From Trebouxia sp. TZW2008 (lineage: Eukaryota; Chlorophyta; Trebouxiophyceae; Trebouxiales; Trebouxiaceae): a DNA stretch of 64,000 nt. Shown here piece after piece: positions 28,167 to 39,000 of the stretch. How positions within the stretch are numbered: the first letter of the stretch is position 1; each line of letters opens with the position of its first letter. The stretch covers positions 1-64,000 of the forward strand of contig BDIU01000226.1 in NCBI GenBank assembly GCA_002118135.1. Reading direction: 5' to 3'. Position numbers and translations under genes: made by a program. Below the pieces are notes generated by a model. The model had not been told where the DNA came from and did no database searches. It worked only from the letters and a program-made list of their open reading frames with translations.

Positions 28167-30144
28167 TCATGCTGCTTCCAGTGATTTTTGGACACTGGCT
28201 GTCATGCCAGCAACACGGTGCCTGGCAGCATTGACCTTTCGCAAATCCTCTTGGGCATTGAATGTGGTGAACCACTGGGCCTGAGACATGGGGGGTGCTG
28301 GCATGGGCATGTGACTTGCCACTCTCTGGTAAAAGCTGTCCACTGGCTCACTGAACACAAGCTCCTCATAGGTCTCAGAAACCACCTGTACATAGGAGTT
28401 CAGGGCTTGGCAAGCTGCCCTTGCAGTAGACATCCAGAAAGGCAAAAGAAAAGTCTGAGCCATCAGGCACTCTATTGAAAGCGGTCATAAGAAGAAGGTA
28501 GGATAAGCACTACAACACCATGCTGACAGCTGCGCGTGAAACGCCGTGTTCAGCTGTCATAGGTAATGATGCATCAGCAGTAGGTACGTGCAGATTTTAA
28601 CGTGCAGACTTGAGTATAGCTGTGGTAGCTGTAAAGCAATTGGTGTGAGCCGACTTACTGGCTTCTTTGTGCTGGCCTGACCAGATGGATCATCCTCGCC
28701 ATACAGCTTCAGCTTATGGTAAAGCTCTACTGCCTCCTCCCCAGCATCATCTTGAAAATGCAGCTGCATGAACATGGCTATCTTGCTGATGCACTACTCT
28801 AGACAGAAGGCTCTCTGTCAAACATGCAGTCGACATGCATTGTGATGTGGCACTGTACACGTGAGGCTCTTGGTCCATGATGCATGCCAAGCAGCTGGCA
28901 TGCACATGCTGCACAACAAGACAGTGAAAGATGCAAACAGTGATGTTCCTTTGAGCCCAAAGATAAGGGTGCCTTGAGCAAGCACTGCAGTCCACATCGA
29001 TGCATGTATTGTAGTCCTCTAGACGGAAGGCTTTTTGCTCATGATGCATGCCAAGCAGCTGGCATACACATCCTGCATGCTTGGACAATGAAAGATGAAA
29101 ACAGTGATGCTGCTTTGAGCCCAAGCAGCTTGTATGCCTGGACAGTGAATGAGGCAAGGGTGATGTTGCTGTGCGCTGGAGGGTGTGAGTGCCTGAAGCA
29201 AGCACTGCAACCCGCGATGATGTATGCATCAAAGTCCTGTAGACAGAAGGCTTTGTGCTCACCAAGCAGCTGGTATGCACAAGCTGCACAAAGAGCAGGT
29301 GAAGGGGGCAACAGGTGATGTTGCTTTGGGCTGCAAAATAAGAGTGCCTTGAGCAAGCAAAGATGAACCTACAATGACTGCAATCTCAAATTCTCCCCAG
29401 CCGGTCTCTGTGATCTCATATGGTGGATGTGTGTACTCCCGCATTGGATTGTCAAAGCTTGGGTGCAGCTGGAAGACCACCTGTGAGGACATCGGGGAGC
29501 AACTCAATGCAGTGCATAACCAAACTCTTCATAATCACAACATTCACAACCAGTGACTGACGCTAGTCTTCAATTCGTTGATTGATGTTCTAAAAACACT
29601 TGCATATTGTGTATCGGGGCCAGCACATTGTGTACTTCACAATCTGCACTGCATCTCAGTGACCCAGACTTGCAAGCACTTGCACGTTGCGCACTACGTA
29701 TTGCGTACTGGGAGTCATGTAAAGCATTTCATTAAATTAATGTGCAATGATGAGTGTGCTGAAACAGTTCCAGCCCTACTTTGCTGAGGAGATGTGTGAG
29801 GTCCTCCCCGTTTGCTGCTCGTACGTACAGAGTCCACTTGTGTGAGTGATACTCAGTGGCCTGCACGTTCACAGGACATGAGATGGTGGCTTGTTTGCAA
29901 GAATAGGCGCTGCGCGTGTTTGCTCTTACCTTCTTGCCCAAGTAATACGCTGCAGTGCCTACGACGACGGGAACCACAAACTCAAAGTTCTGGACTCTCC
30001 TTTCGCCTTTCTGTACAAACAATACGTCCAAGTTCGCTGGTCACTTCTTGTAAAGAGTCGGTTGCTAAGCTCGATTCGCTAGATCAATTTAGTTTTGGAT
30101 GTCAAACCGCAACTGAAACTCACCGGACCAGTCACATATTGCAT
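28167..30144 (-). CDS. GAS41/TAF14b-like YEATS-domain protein
   Basis: Chromatin reader of the YEATS family, a subunit of NuA4 and SWR1-type complexes (plant TAF14b/YAF9a). Exons: 30010-29930, 29860-29780, 29480-29373, 28763-28659, 28385-28167, plus a proposed 7-codon first exon 30144-30124 (MQYVTGP, donor GTGAGT) that would give 204 aa. YEATS marks: [32 protein letters not shown], then [15 protein letters not shown], which holds the aromatic pocket for acylated lysine, and [13 protein letters not shown]. The C-terminal part, [11 protein letters not shown] and [12 protein letters not shown], matches the plant TAF14b tail rather than animal GAS41. The first exon is the weak point; without it the frame is closed by a TGA just upstream. 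Divergent with the HAD gene. Confidence 0.88.
28444..28468 (-). mobile_element. Truncated two-hairpin element, copy 4
   Basis: In GAS41 intron 5. Only the 3' part is present: read on the minus strand, GCCTGATGGCTC followed by AGACTTTTCTTTT, compared with GCCTAACGGCGT and AGACTTTTCTTTT in the full copies. Loss of the 5' part with a conserved 3' end is the form expected of 5'-truncated retroposed copies, though 25 bp is short. Confidence 0.4.
28798..29358 (-). repeat. About 200-bp tandem array in GAS41 intron 4
   Basis: Three imperfect units, starting near 28798, 29018 and 29235, share CTAGAC.GAAGGCT, CCAAGCAGCTGG.AT.CACA, GTGATGTT.CTTTG and GAGTGCCTTGAGCAAGCA. The last block abuts the donor region of exon 4 (29373), so the array grew from the intron start. 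The copied part is mostly intronic; I could not show exon-coding copies here. Confidence 0.75.
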
Positions 30145-30610
30145 GCTAGAGTCAATGAATACAGTCAGCCACTTCAGGGCGCTCTGCAGAGCGCTGTCGG
30201 GTCGAGTGACATATCAAATTTTGATTCTGCGCACCGGTCAGTTGGCGCAACCGAACGGTCTTTTCTGTTGTTGTCGTTGTTTGCAGCTCACGCAAGCCAG
30301 GCAGTTTAGACGCAGGTTGCGCACATAGAAAAGCGACACAGTCCGAGCTACAGGCACAGCTGTGCTGACTAAACAAGCCGCAGATATGACTAACACTCCA
30401 GTATCGAACTCGACAGACCTCTATCGTGTTGCTGCTCGCGGTGCCGTGCTCGCTTGACATCGGCAACACTACGTATGACAACCAGACATCATGCTATGCA
30501 GTGCACCGACTGCATGCCCGCGAGCGCCCGTCGGTTTGCTTTCGCTCGATCGGTCGTTCGCCGTTTTGCCAAGAAGATGTAACCCTCGTAACCGCGCTAC
30601 GCTGGTTTGC
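30145..30610. promoter_or_regulatory. Shared 5' region of GAS41 and HAD genes
   Basis: About 466 bp between the proposed GAS41 ATG (minus) and the HAD gene ATG at 30611 (plus). The right half is rich in CG dinucleotides (for example CGAGCGCCCGTCGG, CGCTCGATCGGTCGTTCG near 30520-30560) compared with gene bodies here, as often seen at promoters. Function is inferred from arrangement. Confidence 0.5.
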
Positions 30611-32641
30611 ATGTCGAGCCCACGCGATCTGAACGGTCTCCGCGAGTTGGATGATAAGTACCAAGTCAGCCTTAGCATACTGAACGCCGCAATCGCAAAG
30701 TTTGTGCAAGCAACTTTCGTTAAAGGGCATGCTTGGCTTCCCAGGGCGTTTTGCTAGATCAGTTCGGTGTATTGCACGACGGCAAGAAAGCCTATCCCGA
30801 GGCCGCAAATGCTGTGCAGTGGATGCACAAACAGGGGCTGAAAGTGCTGATTCTCAGTAATAGCTCAAAAAGTAAGCATGCTGACTTTCAAAGCAGTTTA
30901 ATCATTTCCAGTACAGCAGTATTGAGTCTTGATCCAGCAACAGCATTCTCCATCTCACTTCAGGGTCCATTACTGCCTTGCAGCGCATACAGCAGCTGGG
31001 TTTTGACCAGAAATGGTTTGCTGGAGCGATCACTAGCGGAGAAGTGACACATGATCAGCTGAGTAGAAGGCCTACAGACCAGCTGAAACAGCTTGGAAGC
31101 AAATGCTTGCACTTCACATGGAAATCAAGAGGGAATGTGTCCCTGGATGGCCTTGGATTGCAGGTGGTATTGCAAATGAAGAGTCATAGAAATCTCAAGA
31201 AACATGCCATCATCACCTTTGCTTTGCTGGCTGTATCAATGCTTTGTCCTTGCATCCAAGCGAGCAAAATAAAGTCAGTGGTAACGATCTCAACAGGCAG
31301 CTGTGCATTGACACACTCTGAAAAACACGCCTGAAACAGCACACCAATACAGCATGCACTGGTGATGTGAGCCCCTTGCTCCAGCCCACAGATGCGGAAT
31401 GCATGTCTAAGGTCAAATCTTTGCTCAGGTGGTGGGTAAGCCTTCAGATGCCGAATTCATCTTGTGCCATGGCACAGAAGCCCTTGCACAGTCAGAGGCT
31501 GCTGAGGCACATGCGCTCAGCTGAGACAGCATCAAGGCAGCATTGACAGAGTGTGCTGTCCAGGCAATGGCACTTAAAGTGCCATTGCCTGGACAGCACA
31601 TAGTCGCAGTGTGCAGTTCTAAGGCCACCTTTTTGCTTAGGTGGTGACAGAGCCTTCAGATGCTGAGTTCATCTTGTGCCATGGCACAGAAGCCCTTGCA
31701 CAGCCAGAGGGTGCTGAGGCACAAACGCTCAGTCTGGACAACATCAAGGCACTGTTGAACAAGTGTGCTGAGCAGCCCAAGATGCCTCCAATGGTGGTTG
31801 CCAACCCAGACATTGTTACAGTCAGCGGCACAGACCTAATACCAATGCCAGGCACCCTAGCTGAGCACTATGCTAGACTTGGGGGACAGGTGAAAGTCAT
31901 CCTTAGCCACAGCTCGTTTCATTTGTCTTGCACAAGCAAAATAAGCCCCCTCGCCAAATGTGCTCCTGTCCCAATACCTGTCTGATGTAGTTTGCAGAAG
32001 TAAGCAGGCAATGTTGATTTGTACAGCCATGTGCAAGTCCATAGTATAGTATAGTCTTTCCTGTTTGAATTGCAGCTTGACATCGACTACGGGAGAGATC
32101 TTGTGTTTCATGCTGTGAGTCCAGCTGCAAAGTGAGCATAGTGAAAGCTGTGCAAAGATGCAGGTGCTTTGCATGGGCAAGCCTGACCCTGTCATCTACA
32201 AAGTGGCAATGGAAATGCTGCGACTGCCAAAGGAGAAAGTGATTGCCATTGGTGACAGCCTGCAACATGACATTCAAGGTAGTCCACTCAAGACAGCAGC
32301 TTTCAGTGTGCACATTGACTGCAATGTTGCGCCATACAAACTTTGTGGATCAAGTAGCAGCCATCAAGCATGTCATGACTGCACCATCCCCAGCGTGATT
32401 TTCAATCCAGGTGACCTGGACACTTTTGTCAACTGAGCATGCAGTACTTCAAGTTTACAGTGCCGTTGATGGGCTTTCAGGTGCTTGCAACGCTGGCGTG
32501 GGCTCTGTTTTCATCACTAGCGGCATCCATGCTAAGGATGTTGCGGCTTCTGATGGCGCAATCAGTAAGCAAAAGATGCTGGATCTTTTTGTGCAGCACA
32601 GGGGAAACCCAACCTATACCATGTCATCATTGCTGGTATGA
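30611..32641 (+). CDS. HAD superfamily IIA phosphatase-like protein
   Basis: Six exons, 30611-30664, 30745-30871, 30964-31163, 31641-31889, 32164-32278 and 32481-32641, all phase-consistent, give 301 aa. It belongs to the HAD-IIA group of haloacid dehalogenase-like hydrolases close to the plant and bacterial proteins of the TIGR01459 type; substrate unknown. Motif I is LLDQFGVLHDG, motif II LILSNSS, the motif III lysine is in MGKPD and motif IV is IGDSLQHDI. The cap-region block QLGFDQKWFAGAITSGE and PMVVANPDIVTV follow the family. No transit peptide is seen at the chosen start. A degenerate tandem copy of the first part of exon 4 lies in intron 3 and must be skipped because it contains a stop. 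Divergent with GAS41, convergent with GatC. Confidence 0.92.
31429..31625 (+). pseudogene. Dead duplicate of HAD exon 4
   Basis: Begins after an intact acceptor TTTGCTCAG and reads VVGKPSDAEFILCHGTEAL, nearly the same as VVTEPSDAEFILCHGTEAL in the true exon at 31641. The unit is 212 bp and includes the acceptor and polypyrimidine tract (CTAAGG..A..TTTGCT.AG in both). The copy has an in-frame TGA at 31522-31524 and then loses similarity in a palindrome. If spliced in, it would truncate the protein at about residue 158, so it is either skipped or marks non-productive transcripts. Confidence 0.88.
31552..31600. repeat. 49-bp near-perfect palindrome
   Basis: Arms of 24 bp (31552-31575 and 31577-31600) are exact reverse complements around a single central A. 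The left arm begins TGTGCTGTCCAGGCAATGG. It lies inside the dead exon copy, at the point where similarity to exon 4 stops. It would fold into a loopless hairpin in single-stranded DNA or RNA. Confidence 0.95.
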
Positions 32642-32686
32642 AGAGTGGTCAGGGCAGTGCTTGCACACAGTCCTGTCATGCCCTTG

Positions 32687-32751
32687 TCCCGGGCTGCCTC
32701 TTGAGACAGAGGCTCCCGTTATGATGCCTAACGGCTTAGACATTTCTTTTT
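32687..32751 (+). mobile_element. Short two-hairpin element, copy 3, with 14-bp TSD
   Basis: About 45 bp after the HAD stop codon, probably in its 3' untranslated region. It carries the same GGGCTGCCTCTTGAGAC hairpin and T-rich end, though the second stem is weakened (ATGCC against GGCTT). The direct repeat CTGTCATGCCCTTG occurs exactly at 32673-32686 and 32752-32765, flanking the element on both sides. A 14-bp variable-length duplication is typical of target-primed retroposition rather than of a DNA transposon. Confidence 0.75.
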
Positions 32752-32765
32752 CTGTCATGCCCTTG

Positions 32766-33896
32766 CACATTGTTTCGCACCTACGTTGGAAACTGGCTTG
32801 GCCAAACGGTTCCAGGTGTCTCAGTCTTCTCATGCACCTGGCTGGTTGAGATGGAGTGGTTCAGGGCGACTATCTACGGAAACAGCAGATGCTATCAACA
32901 GGCCATTGTTCTGGACTTGCCTGAAGCTGGTCTAACCTTAATTTGCTGAGGACAGCATTTCAGCTGTAGCCTAATTTCTCTGAGCTGAACAAAGGCTACT
33001 TAGGGCTGAGTGGCATCCAGATCACCCAAATTTTTGTGAGGCAGGATCAAGCATGTGCAGGCGTACGTTCTATTGCTGTTGGCATTCAACCAATTGCAAC
33101 CAGGCATTCCTGTCCCATGCTGCTGTTTGCATGCTGCGTCTGTTGATGTCATGCATTGTGTCATGTTTCAACGATTGCAGCAGACCTATGCTGGCATCAT
33201 TGTGCTAGTATAACTTATCTGATATGAATACAGCCTCTGGACACTGTTTCTCAATGCGTCTAGCGCTTGTCAGCATCAAGCACTTCTGTTTGACATTCCA
33301 GCTATTGATCTGGAAGCGAATTTCCAAGCCTCTGCTGAAATATCAATCTTGAAATGAGGAATGTGCCTCGTGACAGAGAGTCGATTTTGCAATTGGCCTT
33401 GCAAGTCATGTGCTCAGTTAACAATTAAGACTACCTACCGTGTCAACATAAGCAGCATGTGAGCTACTTTTCCTGCTGGACACAGTCGGCCATCACATAT
33501 CACGTAGGCCATTGAGGGCAGTTGAACATTGCGCTTGAGCTCACAATCCTATGGGAATACACTCTTAAGCCTGAAAGTCAGACACATTCAATATTCGACT
33601 TCAAGCAGTGTTCAGACGACCATTCACGGCATTCTGAGGCATGTTCAGACAATCTCTGAGAATCCTATAATGCAGTGCTGTGACCTTCAAGTCTGATGCA
33701 GCAGAATCAGGTTTTTTGGCCCACACCATTGACCTGCCTGGGTGAGCCCTCAAGATCAAATGGCATACCCGTCAAAGGCAAGAAAGTCTTGTCATGAAGA
33801 CACAACACTGTGCCCATGCCCTGTCTGAAGCAAAAGCGGAGCAATTTGAACTGTATAATTGCCCGCCCTTTCCCGTAACGCCCATGGGCCAGGTGA
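32766..33896. other. Convergent intergenic region, HAD and GatC
   Basis: About 1.1 kb with no open frame above 75 codons that resembles a protein. Expected to hold the 3' ends of both transcripts. I saw nothing else that I could support. Confidence 0.45.
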
Positions 33897-34714
33897 TCAC
33901 ATGATCTTTGGCACTTTGACATACGCATTTTCCTTCTCTGGCACTCCTGCCATCAGCTCCTCCCTGCATGGGAAAAAGGCTTCATCTGGCTGTTGTATAC
34001 ATTGAAAGAAGCAGAACAGATGACAAAAGACAAGTTATGTCATGAATGGAGCCTCTGACTGTGTGAGTTGTGCAGCCTGTATTGCTGCAGCAAGAGGAGC
34101 ATCTTTCAAGTTGCATACCTGCTCTCACATTCAACAGCAACATCATCTCTGAGGACATTGTCAGCATGTATGTCAGCCCTTATAGCAGGCTCAATACCGC
34201 TCACGTCAACATCTTGTAGCTGGCCAAACCTGTGCAGTAAGCAAATGCATCAGGCATTAGGCTTAAGCCTCCGACTACTGCTGCATTCCTTTTGTAGGAG
34301 GCATCCATACCACTCCAAGATGCTGTTGATTTTTGGCTCCCAGTCTTTCACCTGCAGACTTTTGCTGGCAAGTCAAGACAAAGCAGGTGACAGTCGCCAC
34401 TATGACAGAGCGGCAAACAACTGTCATTATGCTGCTGAAAGTACCTCCTGATCGGTGACGGACAAGTGCGCGAGCTGCGCCAGCTGTTGAACGTCTGGGG
34501 GAGGCAAATCTCTGCTTGCAGAAGATAGACGGGTGTAGCGTCGGAAGGAACGGCTGGGTGCTGGAGCAATCGCGCGACTTGCTGTACCGCTGAAAAGCGT
34601 CTTTGCTGAGCACTGCATGCCGGACACTACACGCGTTGTTAGCAGATGTAGCGACAAGTCGCTGAGCGCACCTGGCTTTTTACACCGGCTTTGGCTCCGA
34701 AACCATGCGTGCAC
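33897..34714 (-). CDS. gatC: Organelle GatC, Glu-tRNA(Gln) amidotransferase subunit
   Basis: Small subunit of the GatCAB enzyme that converts Glu-tRNA(Gln) to Gln-tRNA(Gln) in chloroplasts and mitochondria. Exons 34714-34445, 34351-34311, 34229-34119 and 33963-33897 keep phase and give 162 aa. Core sequence: PDVQQLAQLAHLSVTDQE, WEPKINSILEWFGQLQDVDV, GIEPAIRAD, HADNVLRDDVA and a C-terminal EELMAGVPEKENAYVKVPK. The first 60 or so residues are rich in Ser, Arg and Ala (SRAIAPAPSRSFRRYTRLSS), fitting an organelle transit peptide; a second possible start is at 34618. For exon 4 I chose the acceptor after TTTTTCCCATGCAG because it alone restores phase. The start codon is only 67 bp from that of the next gene on the other strand. 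Confidence 0.9.
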
Positions 34715-34781
34715 CTTGAAGACAATCGCGATTGCACCACAGCGCGCTGCTGACTGACAGCACAGAGAACCTGCGTAACAT
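34715..34781. promoter_or_regulatory. 67-bp divergent start region, GatC/CCDC115
   Basis: Only 67 bp separate the two start codons. Untranslated leaders or the promoter itself must therefore overlap, unless the true GatC start is the internal ATG at 34618, which would widen the gap to 163 bp. Sequence includes GACAATCGCGATTGCACC with a TCGCGA palindrome. Bidirectional use is inferred. Confidence 0.55.
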
Positions 34782-35444
34782 ATGCAAAAGCAGGAAGATG
34801 CGTTCTGCGCGTTGTTGGATGCGGCCTCCGAGTATTTGAAGATAAGGGGGCAGCTTGATCAGCTCCTGAAGGCTGGACATCTTAACATCGCAAGAGCACG
34901 CTATGCATTGGGTCCCGGGGCTGTTGGGCAGGCAGCATACAGCTCGCATATGCAAGCGTCCATGCGGACAGACGTCGCCCTTCGCAACGGGGAGCCATTC
35001 CACATAGCACAGCATAGCAGCTCTGCAAAATTCGCCCAGCCATCGCAGTCCTCTTCTGCCAAGGGCGACCCTGTAGGAAGCCAAGCAAGCAAGACTGCAG
35101 GGCCTGAAATCTGTGCCAGCGTTGACAGCGCGACCAGCACCGAATGGGTTGCAAACTCTGCAGCAAAACAACCTGCCCAGCAGCCTGCCTCTGAGTATAG
35201 CAGCAGTGCCATTGCTGAACTTGCAGCTAAGTTCGACACCAGTCATCTTGATAGTACTCGTTCAAACGGCACAAAGCCTGCATCTGATCCGCTGAAGTGG
35301 TTTGGTTTCATGGCACCCCAGCCATTGCGACAGGCACAAGCTGACTTCAAGAAAGCAGCACGGCTGTCAGTTCAGCTAGCCAATGTACAGTACAAGATCA
35401 GCACATCCTTGAGCACCTTGAACCAAGCAGCAACTAACACTTAG
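34782..35444 (+). CDS. CCDC115/Vma22-like V-ATPase assembly factor
   Basis: Single exon, 220 aa. Family members act in the endoplasmic reticulum-Golgi system to assemble the Vo part of the V-type ATPase. The N-terminal helix LRGQLDQLL-like segment (IRGQLDQLLKAGHLNIARAR) is followed by YALGPGAVGQAAYSSHM, matching KARYAMG..SVG..QYASHM in the animal protein. A low-complexity Ser/Ala/Gln middle (about residues 80-150) is unconserved. The C-terminal signature DPLKWFGFMAPQPLRQAQADF matches DPL.WFG.LVP.SLRQAQ.SF, then a helix KKAARLSVQLANVQYKI. It is one of few intronless genes here. Divergent with GatC and convergent with MSH3. Confidence 0.88.
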   Translation: MQKQEDAFCALLDAASEYLKIRGQLDQLLKAGHLNIARARYALGPGAVGQAAYSSHMQASMRTDVALRNGEPFHIAQHSSSAKFAQPSQSSSAKGDPVGSQASKTAGPEICASVDSATSTEWVANSAAKQPAQQPASEYSSSAIAELAAKFDTSHLDSTRSNGTKPASDPLKWFGFMAPQPLRQAQADFKKAARLSVQLANVQYKISTSLSTLNQAATNT

Positions 35445-36083
35445 CACAGTTCAGCCTGAGATGTCGCGTGCTGTCAACACGCCTTGTGCATGGATTTACT
35501 GACATTCATACCTGTACGGACGCTATGCTTCTTTTGATGCATATGTTATCAGAAGGCCATATCTACTTTATTTGTCTTTGTTCATCATGGTATCACTCAG
35601 TAATGGCGAGTAGACAGATGGCGACTGAGCGATGCATCAGCGCTCCAACATTTGTGCATTCTTGATAGTGGAAGCAAAGTGTAACAACAGTTGCTGCAGT
35701 TTTGCATCAGACTTCCAGTACTGCTGTGTGGTAGCTTGCATAGTTGTAGTGTCTGTTGATGCGTACACAGACCAGAATTCTTTGTTGTTGCTAGGTTGAG
35801 TGGAGCAGGTGTAAGAAAACCTGCATTCCAAAAGTTAATCTTGAATGATTGTCATAATCGACATCCTGGGGCTCAATTCTCATAAGATGCAATGTACTGT
35901 AGAAGACACTGTGTGCAAAATTGACAGATGAAGCAGACCAAATGCCATTATCATTTGTTGTTGGCGTACTAATTAAAATAAAAGAAGCAACATTCGTAGT
36001 AGTAACCGTGCTGCATTTCACAGCAGCTTCAGGTTGATTTCGAAGGATTGGATTTCAGCAATGGTGCCTATGTCAGAGATGGC
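35445..36083. other. Convergent intergenic region, CCDC115 and MSH3
   Basis: No supported gene; short open frames only. A TGTAA string near 35682, about 240 bp after the CCDC115 stop, could be its polyadenylation signal by analogy with green algae. Nothing else is seen. Confidence 0.4.
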
Positions 36084-39000
36084 TCAAACGGGATTTTGAA
36101 GCCCATCACTAACAATCATATGCTGGACAGCTTGCAGCCTCTTGGCTGCTTCTTCAACATTCAGGTTGTTTTCAATAGCCGAAACAAGTTGGGTCACTAT
36201 TCGACTGTTGGGCAGACAGGGTGAGGGAGGTCCAGGGTAGGCTGTGATGCCTGCAGATGTGCTAGGCAGTACATCTTCACTAGAACGCCTGCATGCGCAA
36301 AAACAATGATCACAGCGAGCCACAACAGTGTAACTATGCACACAGATACGCAAAGACAGCACTTGTTCAATGATCATAGCGCAATGTGACAGGGCAACAC
36401 GGCATGTAGACAGACAGAGATGCTCCATCACAGCAATTTGACACATGCTTGATTGCAAGCAACAACAACTGAAGTGAGCTGCATGCTACAAATCAAGCAT
36501 GCTAGTGCAAGCCAAGCGCATGTGCACCCAGCACGGTTGAATACGACTCGCCCAGCTGTGCAAGCCGCGTCAGGGCCCAGGAGTGTTTTGTGTGGAAGAA
36601 TATAGGCATGTAATTGCATGCAGTGCACATGTGTACCTAGTACGATTGAGTGTGACTTGCTCCAGTTGAGCAGCTTGTTCTGCTGCACGGTCCACAACAG
36701 TAGCTGGCAGGTGGGCCAAGCGAGCCACATTCAGGCCAAAGCTGCGGTCAGCAACCCCAGATACTAGCTTGTACAAAAACGTGATCTGGGGTACTGCGGG
36801 AGGTGCTTGACGGCCTGGTGATGCCATGTCTGTGTCCTCTTGTAGATATGACATGTGGACAGACTTTATGCGGCCTGGGTTCTGCTGTTGCAAGGCGGCA
36901 ACCTGCAAATATGTGGAGGTTGAATGCTGCAGATGCCAGAGGCCAATGTCCAGCATTGGTCTGGCAGTCATGCCAGGTACGCCACATGTGTGGTCACAGT
37001 AATGTGCAGATAAATACAGCTCATAAACCAAAGCCAAACTTCCAGAAATTTGTACTAAATGTAACAATCCAATGATCATGCAAGATGTTGCATTCTCAAG
37101 GGCATGAGCTCAATTTCACCTCTGCAGCAGCTAGGCAAGATACGACGCGTGTAGTCCAGCACAAGCACAATGCTGTACATCATCAGAAGCTGGCATCGGA
37201 CCAGCTCAACATGCCTCATGAGAACACAGCATCCATGTAGCATGCCTGTGCAGCCAAAACTGCAGTATTGCTGTCCAAACACAAAGCATGCCCATGTTGC
37301 AGTGGATGCCTCAACAACCTTCAGGTAACAAGTACCAAACGAGGCATCCCCCTGTCCCAGGGAGCCAGTGAATACCTTTGGATAGTGGGTGACGAAGAGT
37401 GTGAGACAGCCAATACTAGCCACCAGGTGCTGCAAGGTGGCCAGGGCAATGGCCAGGCCATCATGGGTAGAAGTGCCCCTCCCTAGCTCATCCACAATCA
37501 CCAGAGAGCGCTGTGTAGCGCAAGCTAGTATGGTGCTTGTCTCACTCAATTCCTGCAACAGTTGCTATAGCTTTCACAGCATAGCTTGTAAGATTTTGGC
37601 AGGAAGCACCTGTACCCTAGGCCACATGGCATATGCATGACCAACATGTACATGCCTCACGCTTGCTGCGCTTGTTGACACGTAAGAAGCCTCAGCCTTT
37701 CCAGCCATCTTGACATGACCTCAACAATGAAGCAACCGCTTGATGGGTACAAGATAAGCATTCGAGGGAGTGACTGTGGGACTGTTCCCAGAGATGCCAT
37801 TTTGTCAAACAAAAATATCATTCACGGTCTGGCTGAGTGGCAAGGCGTACCTCAAGGAAGGTGGAGCTGCCCATAGCCAGGTTGTCTGAGGCGCCCATGC
37901 GGGTGTGCACAGCATCCAGCACGTGCAGCTCAGCCGACTCTGCTGGAACCAAGCTACCCACCTGTAGGTCAACAGCTTCACAGCTGACACTGTGGCAGAG
38001 CTGAAGGGCTTCATGTGTGAAGGCCTGATCAAGCTTCTGAAAGGTAGCTGTGCGCTCACTCTGAACACTGAGAGCCACTGCACACTGGCAGCTAGCAGGC
38101 TTCTGCAACACTATCAAAAAGGTGTGATGTGCATAATCAGAGTAAACTTTCAAAACAGTCATGAGGTGATGGCATCTGAAACCATGATCTCAGCAGGTCT
38201 AGGAAGTGCAAAAGCATAATCATCAAGTGACCGTCAGGCCACTGGTCGGGACAGCATAGCAAGATGCAACAGGCAGACCAACATCAGGCATCTACATCAG
38301 CAACAGTGGAAGCTGATACCTGTGCCATGATGGCAATGAGGGCAGCTTGGCGTATATAGCAGGACTTGCCCCCCATGTTGGGCCCCGTGATCACCAAGGC
38401 ACAAGGGCCCTTTGCGCTCAGGTCTGTGTCATTGGGCACCACAGGGCTATCTAGAGCTACATCCAGCACCGGGTGGCGGCCTTGCTTGATGCGCAACTGA
38501 GCTGGCTGGTCCTCACCCACAAAGCGGGGCCTGGTGTACCTGATCACAACAGAAGCGTCTAAGGTAGCAGATGGCAGCAGAATGCCTCGGCCTGGGGATG
38601 AGTATGTGTCATTGGGGACCACAGGGCTGTCAAGCGCCACATCTAAGACTGGGTGGCGGCCTTGCTTGATGCGCAATTGAGCTGGCTGGTCCTCACCCAC
38701 AAAGCAAGGCCTTGTGCACCTGCTCATAACAGAAGCGTCTTAGGCAGTAGATGTCAGCAGAATGCATCAGCCCGGGAATAAGTGAGTGTCCTTGGGCACC
38801 ACAGGGCTACCCAATGCCACATCAAGACTGTGTGGCGGTCTTGCTTTATGCGCAACTGAGCTGGCGGGTCCTTACCCACAAAACAGGGCCACGTGTACCT
38901 GCTTACAACAGAAGCGCGTTGGGGAGCGATTATCAGCAGAATGCATTGGCCTGGTGATAAGTAAGTGTCATTAGGCACCACATGGCTATACAGCGCCACA

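Noticed and set aside
33963..33995. GatC exon 4 acceptor at the ACAACAG giving PDEAFFPC at its start
   Set aside because: It breaks the reading phase with exon 3; the acceptor TTTTTCCCATGCAG restores it, although the skipped codons resemble family sequence and deserve a cDNA check.
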